From: Enterococcus caccae ATCC BAA-1240 | Lineage (GTDB): Bacteria > Bacillota > Bacilli > Lactobacillales > Enterococcaceae | Length of the DNA stretch: 64,000 bases | Direction of reading: 5' to 3' | Assembly (NCBI RefSeq): GCF_000407145.1 | Contig: NZ_KE136473.1 | Span: 371,742-435,741 of the forward strand | In this document: positions 8,842-17,930 of the stretch, one piece after another | Layout: every line of letters begins with the position of its first letter | How positions within the stretch are numbered: the first letter of the stretch is position 1 | Translations under genes and position numbers: made by a program | The notes under the pieces: model-generated | The model's input: the letters and a program-made list of their open reading frames with translations, nothing else | Database searches by the model: none | Told to the model about the DNA's origin: nothing

Positions 8842-10182
8842 ATGACAACGAAACAAAACACAGTAGAAGATATCAAACGAATTGCCGAAGAAGAGAATGT
8901 TCGATTTTTACGATTAATGTTTACAGATATTATGGGAACAATCAAAAATGTGGAAGTTCCAGTGAGCCAATTAGACAAAGTGCTAAGCAACAAAATGATG
9001 TTTGATGGGTCTTCTATTGAAGGTTTTGTGAGAATTGAAGAAAGCGACATGTATCTGTACCCTGATGTGTCAACATGGATGATTTTTCCATGGGAAAGTG
9101 ATCATGGGAAGGTTGCTCGTTTGATTTGTGATATTTATAATCCAGACGGTACTCCATTTGCAGGAGATCCTCGTGGGAACTTGAAAAGAGCACTGGCAGA
9201 TATGGAAGCGCTAGGTTTTACGTCATTCAATCTTGGGCCTGAACCGGAATTTTTCTTATTCAAATTAGATGAAGATGGTAAAATCACGACAGATTTAAAT
9301 GATCGAGGCGGTTATTTTGATTTTGCTCCCACAGATTTGGGAGAGAACTGTCGTAGAGATATCGTTCTTGAATTAGAAAGTCTGGGATTTGAAGTCGAAG
9401 CATCTCATCACGAAGTAGCACCAGGACAACACGAGATCGATTTCAAATATGCTGATGTTATTGAGGCCTGTGATAACATTCAAACCTTTAAATTGGTTGT
9501 TAAAACGATTGCCAGAAAACATGGGTTGCATGCGACATTTATGCCAAAACCGTTGTACGGGATCAATGGATCAGGTATGCATTGTAACATGTCTTTATTT
9601 AAAGGAAATGAAAATGTCTTTTATGATGAAAATGGTCCAATGCAGTTAAGTCAAACCGCTTACCATTTCCTTGGTGGGTTGTTGAAACATGCACGTGCTT
9701 ATACAGCTGTTTGTAATCCAACAGTCAATTCATATAAACGTTTAGTTCCTGGTTACGAAGCGCCGGTATATGTTGCTTGGAGTGGCCGTAATCGTTCGCC
9801 ATTAGTACGTGTTCCTGAATCACGTGGACTTTCAACTCGATTAGAATTACGTTCTGTTGATCCATCAGCAAACCCATACCTAACGATGGCAGCTCTTTTA
9901 CAAGCTGGATTAGATGGTATCAAAAATGAGATTGAGCCACCACAAGCTGTTGATCGTAATATTTATGTGATGAATGAAGAAGAGCGAAGCGAAGCACAAA
10001 TTCATGATCTGCCTTCAACGCTGCATAATGCCATCAAAGAATTACGTAAAGATGACGTGATGGTCAATGCATTAGGTGAACATATTTTTGTAAACTTTGT
10101 TGAGGCGAAACGAATGGAATGGGCAGCGTTCCGTCAAACTGTTTCTGAATGGGAAAGAGAACAGTATTTAGAATTATATTAA
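8842..10182 (+). CDS. glnA: Glutamine synthetase, type I-alpha
   Basis: Makes glutamine from glutamate, ammonia and ATP; 446 aa, the usual size for the short GSI-alpha form of Firmicutes, without an adenylylation insert. Motifs: [20 protein letters not shown] near the N-terminus, GPEPEFFLF, the ATP site [11 protein letters not shown], and [15 protein letters not shown] with [26 protein letters not shown] precedes the ATG. It is the second gene of glnRA and ends at a strong terminator. In related bacteria the enzyme also controls GlnR activity. Confidence 0.97.
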   Translation: MTTKQNTVEDIKRIAEEENVRFLRLMFTDIMGTIKNVEVPVSQLDKVLSNKMMFDGSSIEGFVRIEESDMYLYPDVSTWMIFPWESDHGKVARLICDIYNPDGTPFAGDPRGNLKRALADMEALGFTSFNLGPEPEFFLFKLDEDGKITTDLNDRGGYFDFAPTDLGENCRRDIVLELESLGFEVEASHHEVAPGQHEIDFKYADVIEACDNIQTFKLVVKTIARKHGLHATFMPKPLYGINGSGMHCNMSLFKGNENVFYDENGPMQLSQTAYHFLGGLLKHARAYTAVCNPTVNSYKRLVPGYEAPVYVAWSGRNRSPLVRVPESRGLSTRLELRSVDPSANPYLTMAALLQAGLDGIKNEIEPPQAVDRNIYVMNEEERSEAQIHDLPSTLHNAIKELRKDDVMVNALGEHIFVNFVEAKRMEWAAFRQTVSEWEREQYLELY

Positions 10183-10188
10183 GATTCG

Positions 10189-10226
10189 TGTGGATAAGCT
10201 GAAATCTAGTTTATCCACTTTTTTTA
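10189..10226 (+). terminator. Terminator of glnRA
   Basis: GTGGATAA (10190-10197) and TTATCCAC (10211-10218) form a perfect stem followed by eight T. Confidence 0.9.
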
Positions 10227-10251
10227 TTGTTCAGTTAATGCGGATGAAGTA

Positions 10252-10281
10252 TGCTATACTTCTAAGTGAGAATCATTATCA
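10252..10281 (+). promoter_or_regulatory. Promoter with Fur box
   Basis: TGCTATACT (10252-10260) is an extended -10. Immediately downstream, TGAGAAT-C-ATTATCA (10267-10281) matches the 7-1-7 Fur consensus TGATAAT-N-ATTATCA with one change. It overlaps the expected transcription start, the position of a repressor. Confidence 0.85.
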
Positions 10282-10307
10282 CTTAAACTTGAAAAGGAGA
10301 AGAAATC

Positions 10308-10616
10308 ATGATTGTTCAAACGGTGACATTTGTTATAAAAAAAGAAGGCAAAGAAATGTTCGAATCTAAAACGAGTAAAGATGTAGCTTCGATGTTAGGA
10401 TTTTCAGGTTGTCTATCAAGTGAATGTTGGTTTACAGAAAATAAGGATACCTGTGAATTCATGCTAGTGTCTAAGTGGCAGAGTAAAAAGGATTTCCAAA
10501 ACTGGCTGAAACGTCCAGAACATTTACAAGAACATCGAGATGCACATCAAAATAAGGAAGCTAAACCATCTATCGTCTTAGAAAAAATCAGAAAAAGTTA
10601 TGAGGTTTCTGCTTAA
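10308..10616 (+). CDS. ABM-domain protein, possible heme-degrading monooxygenase
   Basis: Small cytosolic protein of 102 aa with an antibiotic-biosynthesis-monooxygenase (ferredoxin-like dimeric barrel) fold. It starts IVQTVTFVIKKEGKEMFE, has CEFMLVSKWQSKKDFQNWLKRPEH, and then HRDAH, the layout seen in HmoA/IsdG relatives. The Fur box over its promoter indicates expression under iron limitation, so heme-iron release is the best guess. The IsdG catalytic triad cannot be confirmed by eye, so another ABM role remains possible. AAAGGAGAAG lies before the ATG. It is monocistronic, with a terminator following. Confidence 0.7.
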   Translation: MIVQTVTFVIKKEGKEMFESKTSKDVASMLGFSGCLSSECWFTENKDTCEFMLVSKWQSKKDFQNWLKRPEHLQEHRDAHQNKEAKPSIVLEKIRKSYEVSA

Positions 10617-10629
10617 ACAAATATCTTCC

Positions 10630-10669
10630 AGAATCTGAGGTAAATTTATTTACTTTAGATTCTTTTATT
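10630..10669 (+). terminator. Terminator after the ABM-domain gene
   Basis: AGAATCTGAGGTAAA pairs with TTTACTTTAGATTCT (two G-T pairs) and is followed by TTTATTT. Confidence 0.7.
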
Positions 10670-10755
10670 TATACGCATAATTTCATTCAAATAAGTGTAA
10701 ATTTAATAAAAAAGCAGGTATTGTAGAAGTCAAACAAAAACTAAGGAGAATAGAA

Positions 10756-11760
10756 ATGAAAAAAAAATATTTTTCTTCAACTATCCTTGAAAAAATAGAA
10801 ATACTTCAGCAACAGGGATGGGATAAAGCGGCTCTGGTTGTCTACATAAATAATCTAGATGAACACAAAATAAATGCCAATCAAGCGATTTTTTTAGTTG
10901 GTTCGCAACTTTATACTGAAATGTTTGAAAGGAGTCAGCTTTCAGCCTTAAAAAAAATTATGCTAGTTATTGATCATCTTGGGGGATATTTGGATAATTC
11001 AGGTGATTTGCAATTTGCTCCAACAGAATATAAATTTTACGATCAAATGCCACCAGGAGCAATTTTTCTAGCTAGTTATTCAAAAGCTGTTCAGCAAGCC
11101 TATCCTAATGGGTTGATTATAGCCAAAGAAGATACAAAATTAACAAAAGCAGTTCTTAAGAAAAAATACGCAAATGAAACCAAAATTCATCAATTTAGAA
11201 ATCAATTGGATAGATGCAATATCAGGTATGTAGAAAATTATAAAAAAATACACAATTTAAAAGATGATGAAACAGCAATCAAAATGATCTTGAAAGATAA
11301 TTGGTTTTATGCCGATCCACACTATCACAATCGGGCCAATCTGGGTGTAGATATATTGACGGAACATCTTAGTAAAGATGGACGAACACTCTCTAATAAA
11401 GGGTTGATAAAAAAAATCAGAAAACGAGGTTTCTATAGGAAAATTTTGTCGGGCGATTATCATAGTGAGTTTATTATAGACGAACACGGACAGCTTTTAA
11501 GTCAATGGAAAGAACAGATAAAGACAAATTATTTCTTAGAGAATGCAGTCGCAAATGGTGAATCTTTTAACTATGGTAAACGTCCAAGAGAGGATAGAGA
11601 TCAGACGCATGATAAGCTAGATGGAAATCCTCCCAGATATTTTGATACCGACAGACGAAATCAGCTTAAACGAAATTGGCTTTCACCCAGAGATAACTGG
11701 TTTTATCAGCTAGTTAGAAGACTTTCTGAAAAAGGAATGTGTTATAAAAAAAGAGAATAA
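10756..11760 (+). CDS. Uncharacterised 334-aa protein (perhaps DUF3114-like)
   Basis: I do not firmly recognise this protein. It is charged and soluble with no signal peptide or membrane segment. An N-terminal helical part (to about residue 65) is followed by a central region containing MPPGAIFLASYSKAVQQAYPNG. Near residue 185 is a His/aromatic-rich motif, DNWFYADPHYHNRANLGVD, which recurs in shorter form near the C-terminus as SPRDNWFYQLVRRLSEKG. It resembles the streptococcal/enterococcal DUF3114 group, but this is from memory and tentative. AAGGAG precedes the ATG. It has its own terminator upstream and the nifJ promoter downstream, so it is likely a single-gene unit. Confidence 0.6.
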   Translation: MKKKYFSSTILEKIEILQQQGWDKAALVVYINNLDEHKINANQAIFLVGSQLYTEMFERSQLSALKKIMLVIDHLGGYLDNSGDLQFAPTEYKFYDQMPPGAIFLASYSKAVQQAYPNGLIIAKEDTKLTKAVLKKKYANETKIHQFRNQLDRCNIRYVENYKKIHNLKDDETAIKMILKDNWFYADPHYHNRANLGVDILTEHLSKDGRTLSNKGLIKKIRKRGFYRKILSGDYHSEFIIDEHGQLLSQWKEQIKTNYFLENAVANGESFNYGKRPREDRDQTHDKLDGNPPRYFDTDRRNQLKRNWLSPRDNWFYQLVRRLSEKGMCYKKRE

Positions 11761-11865
11761 TTCATTTGGAATCAAAATAGAGTAGGAATCGGGTCAATCG
11801 TTGTCCTAACTTTTTAGTTTCACAAAAAATAGTTCTTATTCAAAGTAGAGAACGCTAAATAATTC

Positions 11866-11923
11866 AACAGTTTGTGAAATTTATTCACAAACTGTTCCAA
11901 AATGGGGTCGCTTCCGTTATAAT
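11866..11923 (+). promoter_or_regulatory. Rex-like palindrome and nifJ promoter
   Basis: AACAGTTTGTGAA (11866-11878) and TTCACAAACTGTT (11884-11896) form a perfect 13-bp inverted repeat with 5-nt spacer. Its core, TTGTGAA-N5-TTCACAA, differs from the Rex consensus only in having 5 instead of 4 central bases. It abuts a weak -35 (TTCCAA, 11895-11900) placed 17 nt before a perfect TATAAT (11918-11923). A redox-sensing regulator is inferred. Confidence 0.75.
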
Positions 11924-11981
11924 AAAGGAGAATATGCGTGCAACTATTCTACTTTTAGATAGAAGGATGATGAATATTATT

Positions 11982-14900
11982 ATGCGAAAAATGAAGACGA
12001 TGGATGGAAATACAGCAGCCGCATACATTTCATATGCATTTACCGAATTAGCGGCTATTTATCCAATTACACCAAGCTCAACGATGGCTGAACTTGTCGA
12101 TCAATGGTCAGCCGAAGGCAAGCAAAATATCTTTGGACAACCTGTTAAAATCGTTGAAATGCAATCAGAAGCAGGAGCCGCAGGCGTTGTCCATGGATCG
12201 CTGAAAACAGGTGCGTTAACAACTACATATACTGCTTCACAAGGTTTACTATTGATGATTCCAAATATGTATAAGATTGCTGGTGAACTATTGCCGTCGG
12301 TATTTCATGTTGCCAGTCGTGCTGTGACGACCAATGCTTTGAATATCTTTGGTGATCACGGTGATGTGATGGCTGCTCGTCAGACTGGTTTTGCTATGTT
12401 GAGTGAGAGCAGTGTACAGGAAGTAATGGATTTATCGGCAGTTGCTCATTTAGCTTCAATAGAGTCAAGTGTTCCTTTCATCAATTTTTTTGATGGATTT
12501 CGGACAAGTCACGAAATTCAAAAAATCGAAGTATTAGAATATGACGAATTAGCTCCCTTATTAGATCAAGAAAAATTAGAAAACTTCCGCAGCAGAAGTA
12601 TGAATCCAAATCATCCTTCAGTCAGTGGAATGAATCAAAATCCAGATATCCATTTTCAACAACGTGAGACAATCAATAGTTATTACGAACAAATTCCAGC
12701 TGTTGTGAAAAAATACATGGATGAAATCAATGAGCTTAGAGGAACCAATTATGATTTAGTCACTTATTATGGAGCAGAAGATGCTGAAGAAGTGATTGTT
12801 TCGATGGGATCAGCAGCACAGGCTATTGAACAAACAATCGATTACTTAACGAAACAAGGCAGAAAAGTAGGTTTCTTAAATATTCATTTGTATCGTCCTT
12901 TCCCAATTGAAAACTTTTTAGAAAAAATGCCTAAGACGGTCAAAGCAATCGGCGTGATGGATCGTACAAAAGAACCAGGAGCAGGCGGCGAGCCTTTATT
13001 TTTAGACGTTCAAAGTGCGATGTATGAATCAGAGTTACGTCCAATGATTATTGGTGGACGTTATGGATTAGGATCAAAAGATGTATTGCCAAATCAAATC
13101 GTCGCAATTTATGAGGAGTTATTGAAGGATAAAAAAGCAGCGAAAGCTCGTTTTACAATTGGAATCGTAGATGATGTGACCTATACTTCTCTTGATTGTG
13201 GACAAGCGCTGGATCTAACCAATCCAAAAACGTATCAAGCAAAATTCTGGGGTTTTGGTTCAGATGGAACTGTCGGTGCAAACAAGTCGGCAATCAAAAT
13301 CATTGGGGACCATACCGATAAATATGCGCAAGGATTCTTTTATTACGATTCTAAAAAATCTGGTGGTTTAACTGTTTCTCACCTACGCTTTGGGGACACA
13401 CCAATTCGTTCGACTTATTTGATCGAACATGCGGATTTTGTTGCTTGTCATACGGCGGCTTATTTGAATACGTATGATTTAGTTAAAGGGTTGAAAAAAG
13501 GCGGGACATTTTTACTAAATACAGTTTGGAATGACGAGCAATTAGAACGTTTTTTACCGAATAAGTTAAAACGTTATCTAGCTGAAAACGACATAAAGTT
13601 TTATACGATCAATGCTGTTAAACTAGCCAGTGAAGTTGGTTTAGGTGGACGGATCAATACTGCGATGGAAACAGCCTTCTTCAAATTAGCAGATATTATG
13701 CCGTTTGATGAAGTGTTGCCGATTTTAAAAGAAGAAGCCTTCAAAAGCTACGCCCGTAAATCAATGTCTGTAGTAGAGAAAAATGTTCAAGCAATCGAGC
13801 GTACTGTTGAGCTTTTACACAAGGTCGAAGTTCCGACTGCTTGGAAAACGGTTGAAATAAAACCAAAAATCCGCAAAGCAAACGTTACTGATTACGTTCA
13901 TGAAATCGTAGAACCAATCAATCGCCAAGAAGGAAATGAGCTTGCGGTTAGTACCTTTGTCAAAAATGATATGACAGATGGACGGATGCCGCTTGGCACA
14001 ACAGCTGTTGAAAAACGCGGTATTGCTGTTGAAGTGCCAGAATGGAATAGTGATCGTTGTACAATGTGTAATGAGTGCGCATTTGTTTGTCCACATGCCG
14101 CGATTCGTCCGTTTTTAGCAGATGACGAGGAAATGGAAGAAGCGCCAGAAGGATACATTGTCAAAGAAATGCGTGGGGCGGATGGCTTAAAATACCGAAT
14201 TCAAGTTTCTGTAGAAGATTGTACGGGGTGTGGACTGTGTGTGGATGCTTGTCCTGCTAAAGGTAAAGCATTGGTTATGAAACCATATGAAGAACAAAAA
14301 GAACAAGCGATGAACTGGGCATTTTCTATGACGTTGAAACAAAAAGAAAATCCAGCCAAACCTAACACAGTTTTAGGTACGCAATTTAACAAACCACTAT
14401 TAGAGTTTTCTGGTGCGTGCTCTGGTTGTGGAGAAACACCTTATGTGAAGTTATTGACTCAGATGTTTGGTGATCGAATGATGATTGCCAATGCGACTGG
14501 TTGCTCTTCTATTTGGGGTGGGGCAGCACCTGTTGCACCGTATACAACTAATGATCAGGGGCAAGGCCCAGCATGGTCTAATTCATTGTTAGAAGATAAT
14601 GCTGAATTTGGTTATGGTATGTTATTAGCTAGCCAAACTCGTCGCGAACACTTAGCGATGAAAATGAGTGAAGCTATGACTATTGCTTCGCCTGAATTAA
14701 AATTGTTGATGGAAGACTGGATCGATCACATGCATACTGGAGAAGGAACCCAACAACGTGCAGCCAAACTGAAAGCAGCATTGCTTGATGAAAAAATGAA
14801 CCAACCATTGTTAGAGGCGATCTATGCAGATAACGATTTATTTGTGAAAAATAGCCAATGGATGATTGGTGGAGATGGTTGGGCCTATGATATTGGTTAT

Positions 14901-15659
14901 GGTGGAATCGATCATGTTCTTGCCAGTGGAGCTGATGTGAATATGTTAGTTTTAGACAATGAAGTCTATTCTAATACCGGTGGTCAGACATCAAAAGCAA
15001 CACCAGCATCTGCAATCGCAAAATTCTCTGCTAGTGGAAAATACGTTTCTAAAAAAGATTTAGGTATGATGGCAATGACTTATGGCAATGTTTATGTTGC
15101 TCAGATTGCGTCAGGTGCTAATCAAATGCAGACGATCAAAGCCTTTGAAGAAGCCGAGCGTTTCCCTGGACCATCGATCATTATTGCCTATACACCATGT
15201 ATTACTCACGGGTTAACTGGAGGCATGAGCAAAACTTTGGAAGAAGCGAAAGAAGCCGTTAATTCTGGTTATTGGTCATTGTATCGCTATAATCCGCAGC
15301 TAAGAGAATCAGGAAAAAATCCGATGACATTAGATTATAAAAAACCGAATTTTGAAGAGATGCAAGCATTTATGCGTAAACAAGTTCGTTTCTCCTCATT
15401 AGAGTCTACACAACCTGAATTTGCGGGGAAACTTTTTGAGAAGACAGTCGCTGATGCCAAAAATCGTTTTTACAATTATGCCCGTATGGCTGGTCAAGAA
15501 GAAAAAATACGAGCAAAATTAGAAAAAATACCGGCAGAATCAATGGTTGAAAAAACACCTCGTTTGAAGAAAGAACGTGTCGTTGACCCAGAAGCAGAGG
15601 CAAGACGAGCTGCTAGACGAGCAGAACGTGCAGTAAAACGAGTGAAACCAGAAGAATAA
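11982..15659 (+). CDS. nifJ: Pyruvate:ferredoxin (flavodoxin) oxidoreductase
   Basis: Oxygen-sensitive single-chain enzyme converting pyruvate and CoA to acetyl-CoA and CO2 while reducing ferredoxin or flavodoxin. The start at 11982 is chosen because the TATAAT at 11918-11923 puts the transcript start near 11930, too late for starts at 11874 or 11934, and homology begins at MRKMKTMDGN; AGAAGG lies upstream. Domains in order: pyruvate-binding (YPITPSSTMAE), CoA/transketolase-like, gamma domain, two [4Fe-4S] motifs (CTMCNECAFVCP and CTGCGLCVDACP), then the TPP domain with CSGCGETPY, ATGCSSIWGG and GDGWAYDIGYGG. At 1225 aa it exceeds the usual length of about 1170-1200 because of an Arg/Ala/Glu-rich tail. 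No ferredoxin gene is nearby. Confidence 0.96.
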   Translation: MRKMKTMDGNTAAAYISYAFTELAAIYPITPSSTMAELVDQWSAEGKQNIFGQPVKIVEMQSEAGAAGVVHGSLKTGALTTTYTASQGLLLMIPNMYKIAGELLPSVFHVASRAVTTNALNIFGDHGDVMAARQTGFAMLSESSVQEVMDLSAVAHLASIESSVPFINFFDGFRTSHEIQKIEVLEYDELAPLLDQEKLENFRSRSMNPNHPSVSGMNQNPDIHFQQRETINSYYEQIPAVVKKYMDEINELRGTNYDLVTYYGAEDAEEVIVSMGSAAQAIEQTIDYLTKQGRKVGFLNIHLYRPFPIENFLEKMPKTVKAIGVMDRTKEPGAGGEPLFLDVQSAMYESELRPMIIGGRYGLGSKDVLPNQIVAIYEELLKDKKAAKARFTIGIVDDVTYTSLDCGQALDLTNPKTYQAKFWGFGSDGTVGANKSAIKIIGDHTDKYAQGFFYYDSKKSGGLTVSHLRFGDTPIRSTYLIEHADFVACHTAAYLNTYDLVKGLKKGGTFLLNTVWNDEQLERFLPNKLKRYLAENDIKFYTINAVKLASEVGLGGRINTAMETAFFKLADIMPFDEVLPILKEEAFKSYARKSMSVVEKNVQAIERTVELLHKVEVPTAWKTVEIKPKIRKANVTDYVHEIVEPINRQEGNELAVSTFVKNDMTDGRMPLGTTAVEKRGIAVEVPEWNSDRCTMCNECAFVCPHAAIRPFLADDEEMEEAPEGYIVKEMRGADGLKYRIQVSVEDCTGCGLCVDACPAKGKALVMKPYEEQKEQAMNWAFSMTLKQKENPAKPNTVLGTQFNKPLLEFSGACSGCGETPYVKLLTQMFGDRMMIANATGCSSIWGGAAPVAPYTTNDQGQGPAWSNSLLEDNAEFGYGMLLASQTRREHLAMKMSEAMTIASPELKLLMEDWIDHMHTGEGTQQRAAKLKAALLDEKMNQPLLEAIYADNDLFVKNSQWMIGGDGWAYDIGYGGIDHVLASGADVNMLVLDNEVYSNTGGQTSKATPASAIAKFSASGKYVSKKDLGMMAMTYGNVYVAQIASGANQMQTIKAFEEAERFPGPSIIIAYTPCITHGLTGGMSKTLEEAKEAVNSGYWSLYRYNPQLRESGKNPMTLDYKKPNFEEMQAFMRKQVRFSSLESTQPEFAGKLFEKTVADAKNRFYNYARMAGQEEKIRAKLEKIPAESMVEKTPRLKKERVVDPEAEARRAARRAERAVKRVKPEE

Positions 15660-15670
15660 ACAATTGTTTT

Positions 15671-15722
15671 AGAATGAAAGAAGTCAGGCGCTAGCGTCTA
15701 ATTCTTTCATTCTTTTTATTTA
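15671..15722 (+). terminator. Terminator after nifJ
   Basis: AGAATGAAAGAA (15671-15682) pairs with TTCTTTCATTCT (15702-15713); T-rich DNA follows. Confidence 0.85.
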
Positions 15723-15812
15723 AATTTTTCTATCGTTCGCTCTCATCCTGTAATCAAGCAACAGATTATGGTATACTGATTAAGAAATCTTCAGAGAGAA
15801 GTGAGGTTTATG

Positions 15813-16700
15813 ATGTCTTTTCAACTTAGTCAATTATTTGATTTGAATTATTGGCGACAATTGATCTCATCAGATTTCTTGTCGCGTGACTATATTATTA
15901 ATGTTATAGATATTTTGGTAGTGTGGTATCTTGTTTACAAACTAATCATGCTAGTTAAAGGAACGAAAGCTGTCCAGCTATTAAAAGGGGTCGCTGTGTT
16001 CATTGTGATTCGGATATTGAGCGAAATTATTGGGCTGCATACATTGTCTTGGTTGATGAATCAAGTGATTATGTATGGTGTCATTGCAGCTGTCGTTATT
16101 TTTCAGCCAGAAGTTCGGCGAGGGCTGGAACATCTTGGCAGAAGCTCCTTTTTTCGTACGAGTAAGTCTGAGCAGCAAGAAGATGAAAAAATGGTGCTTG
16201 CGTTTGATAAAGCAATCCAATACATGTCCAAACGGAAAATCGGTGCATTGATCACAGTAGAAAGAAATACAGGACTAGATGAATATATCGAAACGGGCAT
16301 CGATTTGGATGCTGATATTTCAGGAGAGTTATTGATAAATATTTTTATTCCGAATACACCGTTACATGATGGAGCAGTGATTGTAAAACAAGGGAAGATC
16401 GCTGTGGCAAGTGCGTACTTACCTTTATCTGAAAGCAATTTAATACCTAAAGAATTTGGTACTCGTCATAGGGCTGCTGTTGGAATTAGCGAAGTCAGTG
16501 ATGCTGTGACCATTATTGTGTCAGAAGAAACAGGTGATGTCAGCTTAACGTTGAATAATGATTTGATTTCTAGATTGAGTCAAGAAGAGTATCTGAAAAT
16601 TCTTAGAGCGGAATTAGTTCCTAAAGAAGAAGGCAAAGATAAGAAGAATCTTTTGCAGCACTTCCTTGAAGGTGTTTCGAAAGGGGCGAAGAAGAAATGA
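15813..16700 (+). CDS. cdaA: Diadenylate cyclase CdaA
   Basis: Membrane-bound enzyme making cyclic di-AMP from two ATP, the main housekeeping c-di-AMP synthase of Firmicutes. Three N-terminal membrane helices span about residues 25-105 (ending VAAVVIFQPEVRRGLEHL), then the DAC domain with the catalytic DGAVIV (in PLHDGAVIV) and RHRAAVGISE. Length is 296 aa. ATG 15813 is preferred (GAGG ends 6 nt upstream); ATG 15810 is also possible. The stop overlaps the cdaR start (ATGA), and glmM follows, the conserved cdaA-cdaR-glmM locus coupling c-di-AMP to cell-wall precursor synthesis. Confidence 0.96.
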   Translation: MSFQLSQLFDLNYWRQLISSDFLSRDYIINVIDILVVWYLVYKLIMLVKGTKAVQLLKGVAVFIVIRILSEIIGLHTLSWLMNQVIMYGVIAAVVIFQPEVRRGLEHLGRSSFFRTSKSEQQEDEKMVLAFDKAIQYMSKRKIGALITVERNTGLDEYIETGIDLDADISGELLINIFIPNTPLHDGAVIVKQGKIAVASAYLPLSESNLIPKEFGTRHRAAVGISEVSDAVTIIVSEETGDVSLTLNNDLISRLSQEEYLKILRAELVPKEEGKDKKNLLQHFLEGVSKGAKKK

Positions 16701-17845
16701 AAAAGCCCTCTCAAAGCAACTGGTTTTCAGGTCTGCTAGCATTACTTTTTGCCTTGCTGTTATTTTTCAATGCAAATGCATCAGGAAGTATATCCAACAT
16801 TTCTGGTTCGAACCAAGTTTATGATGAAATGTTGTACAATATTCCGGTTCAAGTAGAGTATGATCAAGACAAGTACTTTGTATCTGGTTATGAAGAAACA
16901 GTCAATGTTCACTTAAGTAGTGCTAATCGGATCCAATTGAATTTAGAATCAAATGAAGATACTAGAAATTTTCAAGTGGTCGCTGATTTGACTAAAACGC
17001 CTCTTGGAACTTCTGAGATTCAACTACGAGTTAAAGGATTAAGTACGGCTGTAACAGCGGAAATCGAACCAAAAACAATCACTGTAACTGTAGAGAAAAA
17101 AGTGACAAAAACATTTAATGTCGAAGCACAAATACCAGAGTCAATTGAAGCAGAAGGGTACAAAATAGAAAAGGTCGCAGTAAGCCCTAAGAGTGTAGAA
17201 ATCACAACGGGAGAAGAAACTGCTAAAGTAATCGACCGCGTAGTTGCACCGTTATCAAATGTTAAGCAATCAGTGGATGCGATCAAACAAACAGTGAATG
17301 TCCAAGCACTTGATAGTAAAGGACAAGTACTAAGTATTGAGAATCCGGCGCCACAAGTAAAAGTAACCGTTGATTTATCATTGCCATCCAAAGAAGTTGG
17401 GCTGACAATCAGTCCAACTGGTTCACCACCATCTAATGTCGAACATTATACATTTAATCTTTCAGAACAAAAAGTCGAAATTAGAGGTACAAAATCAGTT
17501 TTGGATGCAATCAACACCTTAGAGCTGCCTGTTGATATAAGTAATATCAAATCATCAACAAAACAAACGATAAAAATACCAACAAATGGAGAATACATTG
17601 TGACACCTGAGGAAGTAGAAGTGACGATCAATCCAGTCTTTACAGGAACTAATACCAGTTTTTCTGAGACTAGGGGACAAAGTTCAGTAACAGCTTATTC
17701 AAGTCAAGTGTTACCAACACCTGTACCTTCAAGTGAGAAAATAAACAGTTCCTCGAGTGTGTCGAGTACGTCAAGTTCTACTAGCACTGAAAGTACTGTA
17801 GAAAATGATATAGAAAATGGGAGTAGTTCGACTCCTGAGAATTAA
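16697..17845 (+). CDS. cdaR: CdaA regulator CdaR (YbbR-domain protein)
   Basis: Membrane-anchored protein of 382 aa that modulates CdaA in related bacteria. A single N-terminal helix (WFSGLLALLFALLLFFNA) is followed outside the cell by YbbR repeats of about 80 aa, seen as recurring (I/V)PVQVEYD..YFVSGYEETVNVHL-type segments. The C-terminal 60 residues are a Ser/Thr-rich, low-complexity tail, likely a wall-spanning or flexible extension. Start ATG overlaps the cdaA stop by 4 nt, so translation is coupled. Confidence 0.93.
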   Translation: MKKPSQSNWFSGLLALLFALLLFFNANASGSISNISGSNQVYDEMLYNIPVQVEYDQDKYFVSGYEETVNVHLSSANRIQLNLESNEDTRNFQVVADLTKTPLGTSEIQLRVKGLSTAVTAEIEPKTITVTVEKKVTKTFNVEAQIPESIEAEGYKIEKVAVSPKSVEITTGEETAKVIDRVVAPLSNVKQSVDAIKQTVNVQALDSKGQVLSIENPAPQVKVTVDLSLPSKEVGLTISPTGSPPSNVEHYTFNLSEQKVEIRGTKSVLDAINTLELPVDISNIKSSTKQTIKIPTNGEYIVTPEEVEVTINPVFTGTNTSFSETRGQSSVTAYSSQVLPTPVPSSEKINSSSSVSSTSSSTSTESTVENDIENGSSSTPEN

Positions 17846-17930
17846 GTTGATTGTCTAAAAAATCTGGTATTCTTTTGAGCCTTGTTCAATGGGATACTGA
17901 TATTGTTTAGTAAGTAGAAGGAGAGTTATG

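Noticed and set aside
8802..9005. 67-aa ORF overlapping the start of glnA
   Set aside because: Alternative frame of glnA; the conserved glutamine synthetase frame has the proper ribosome site.
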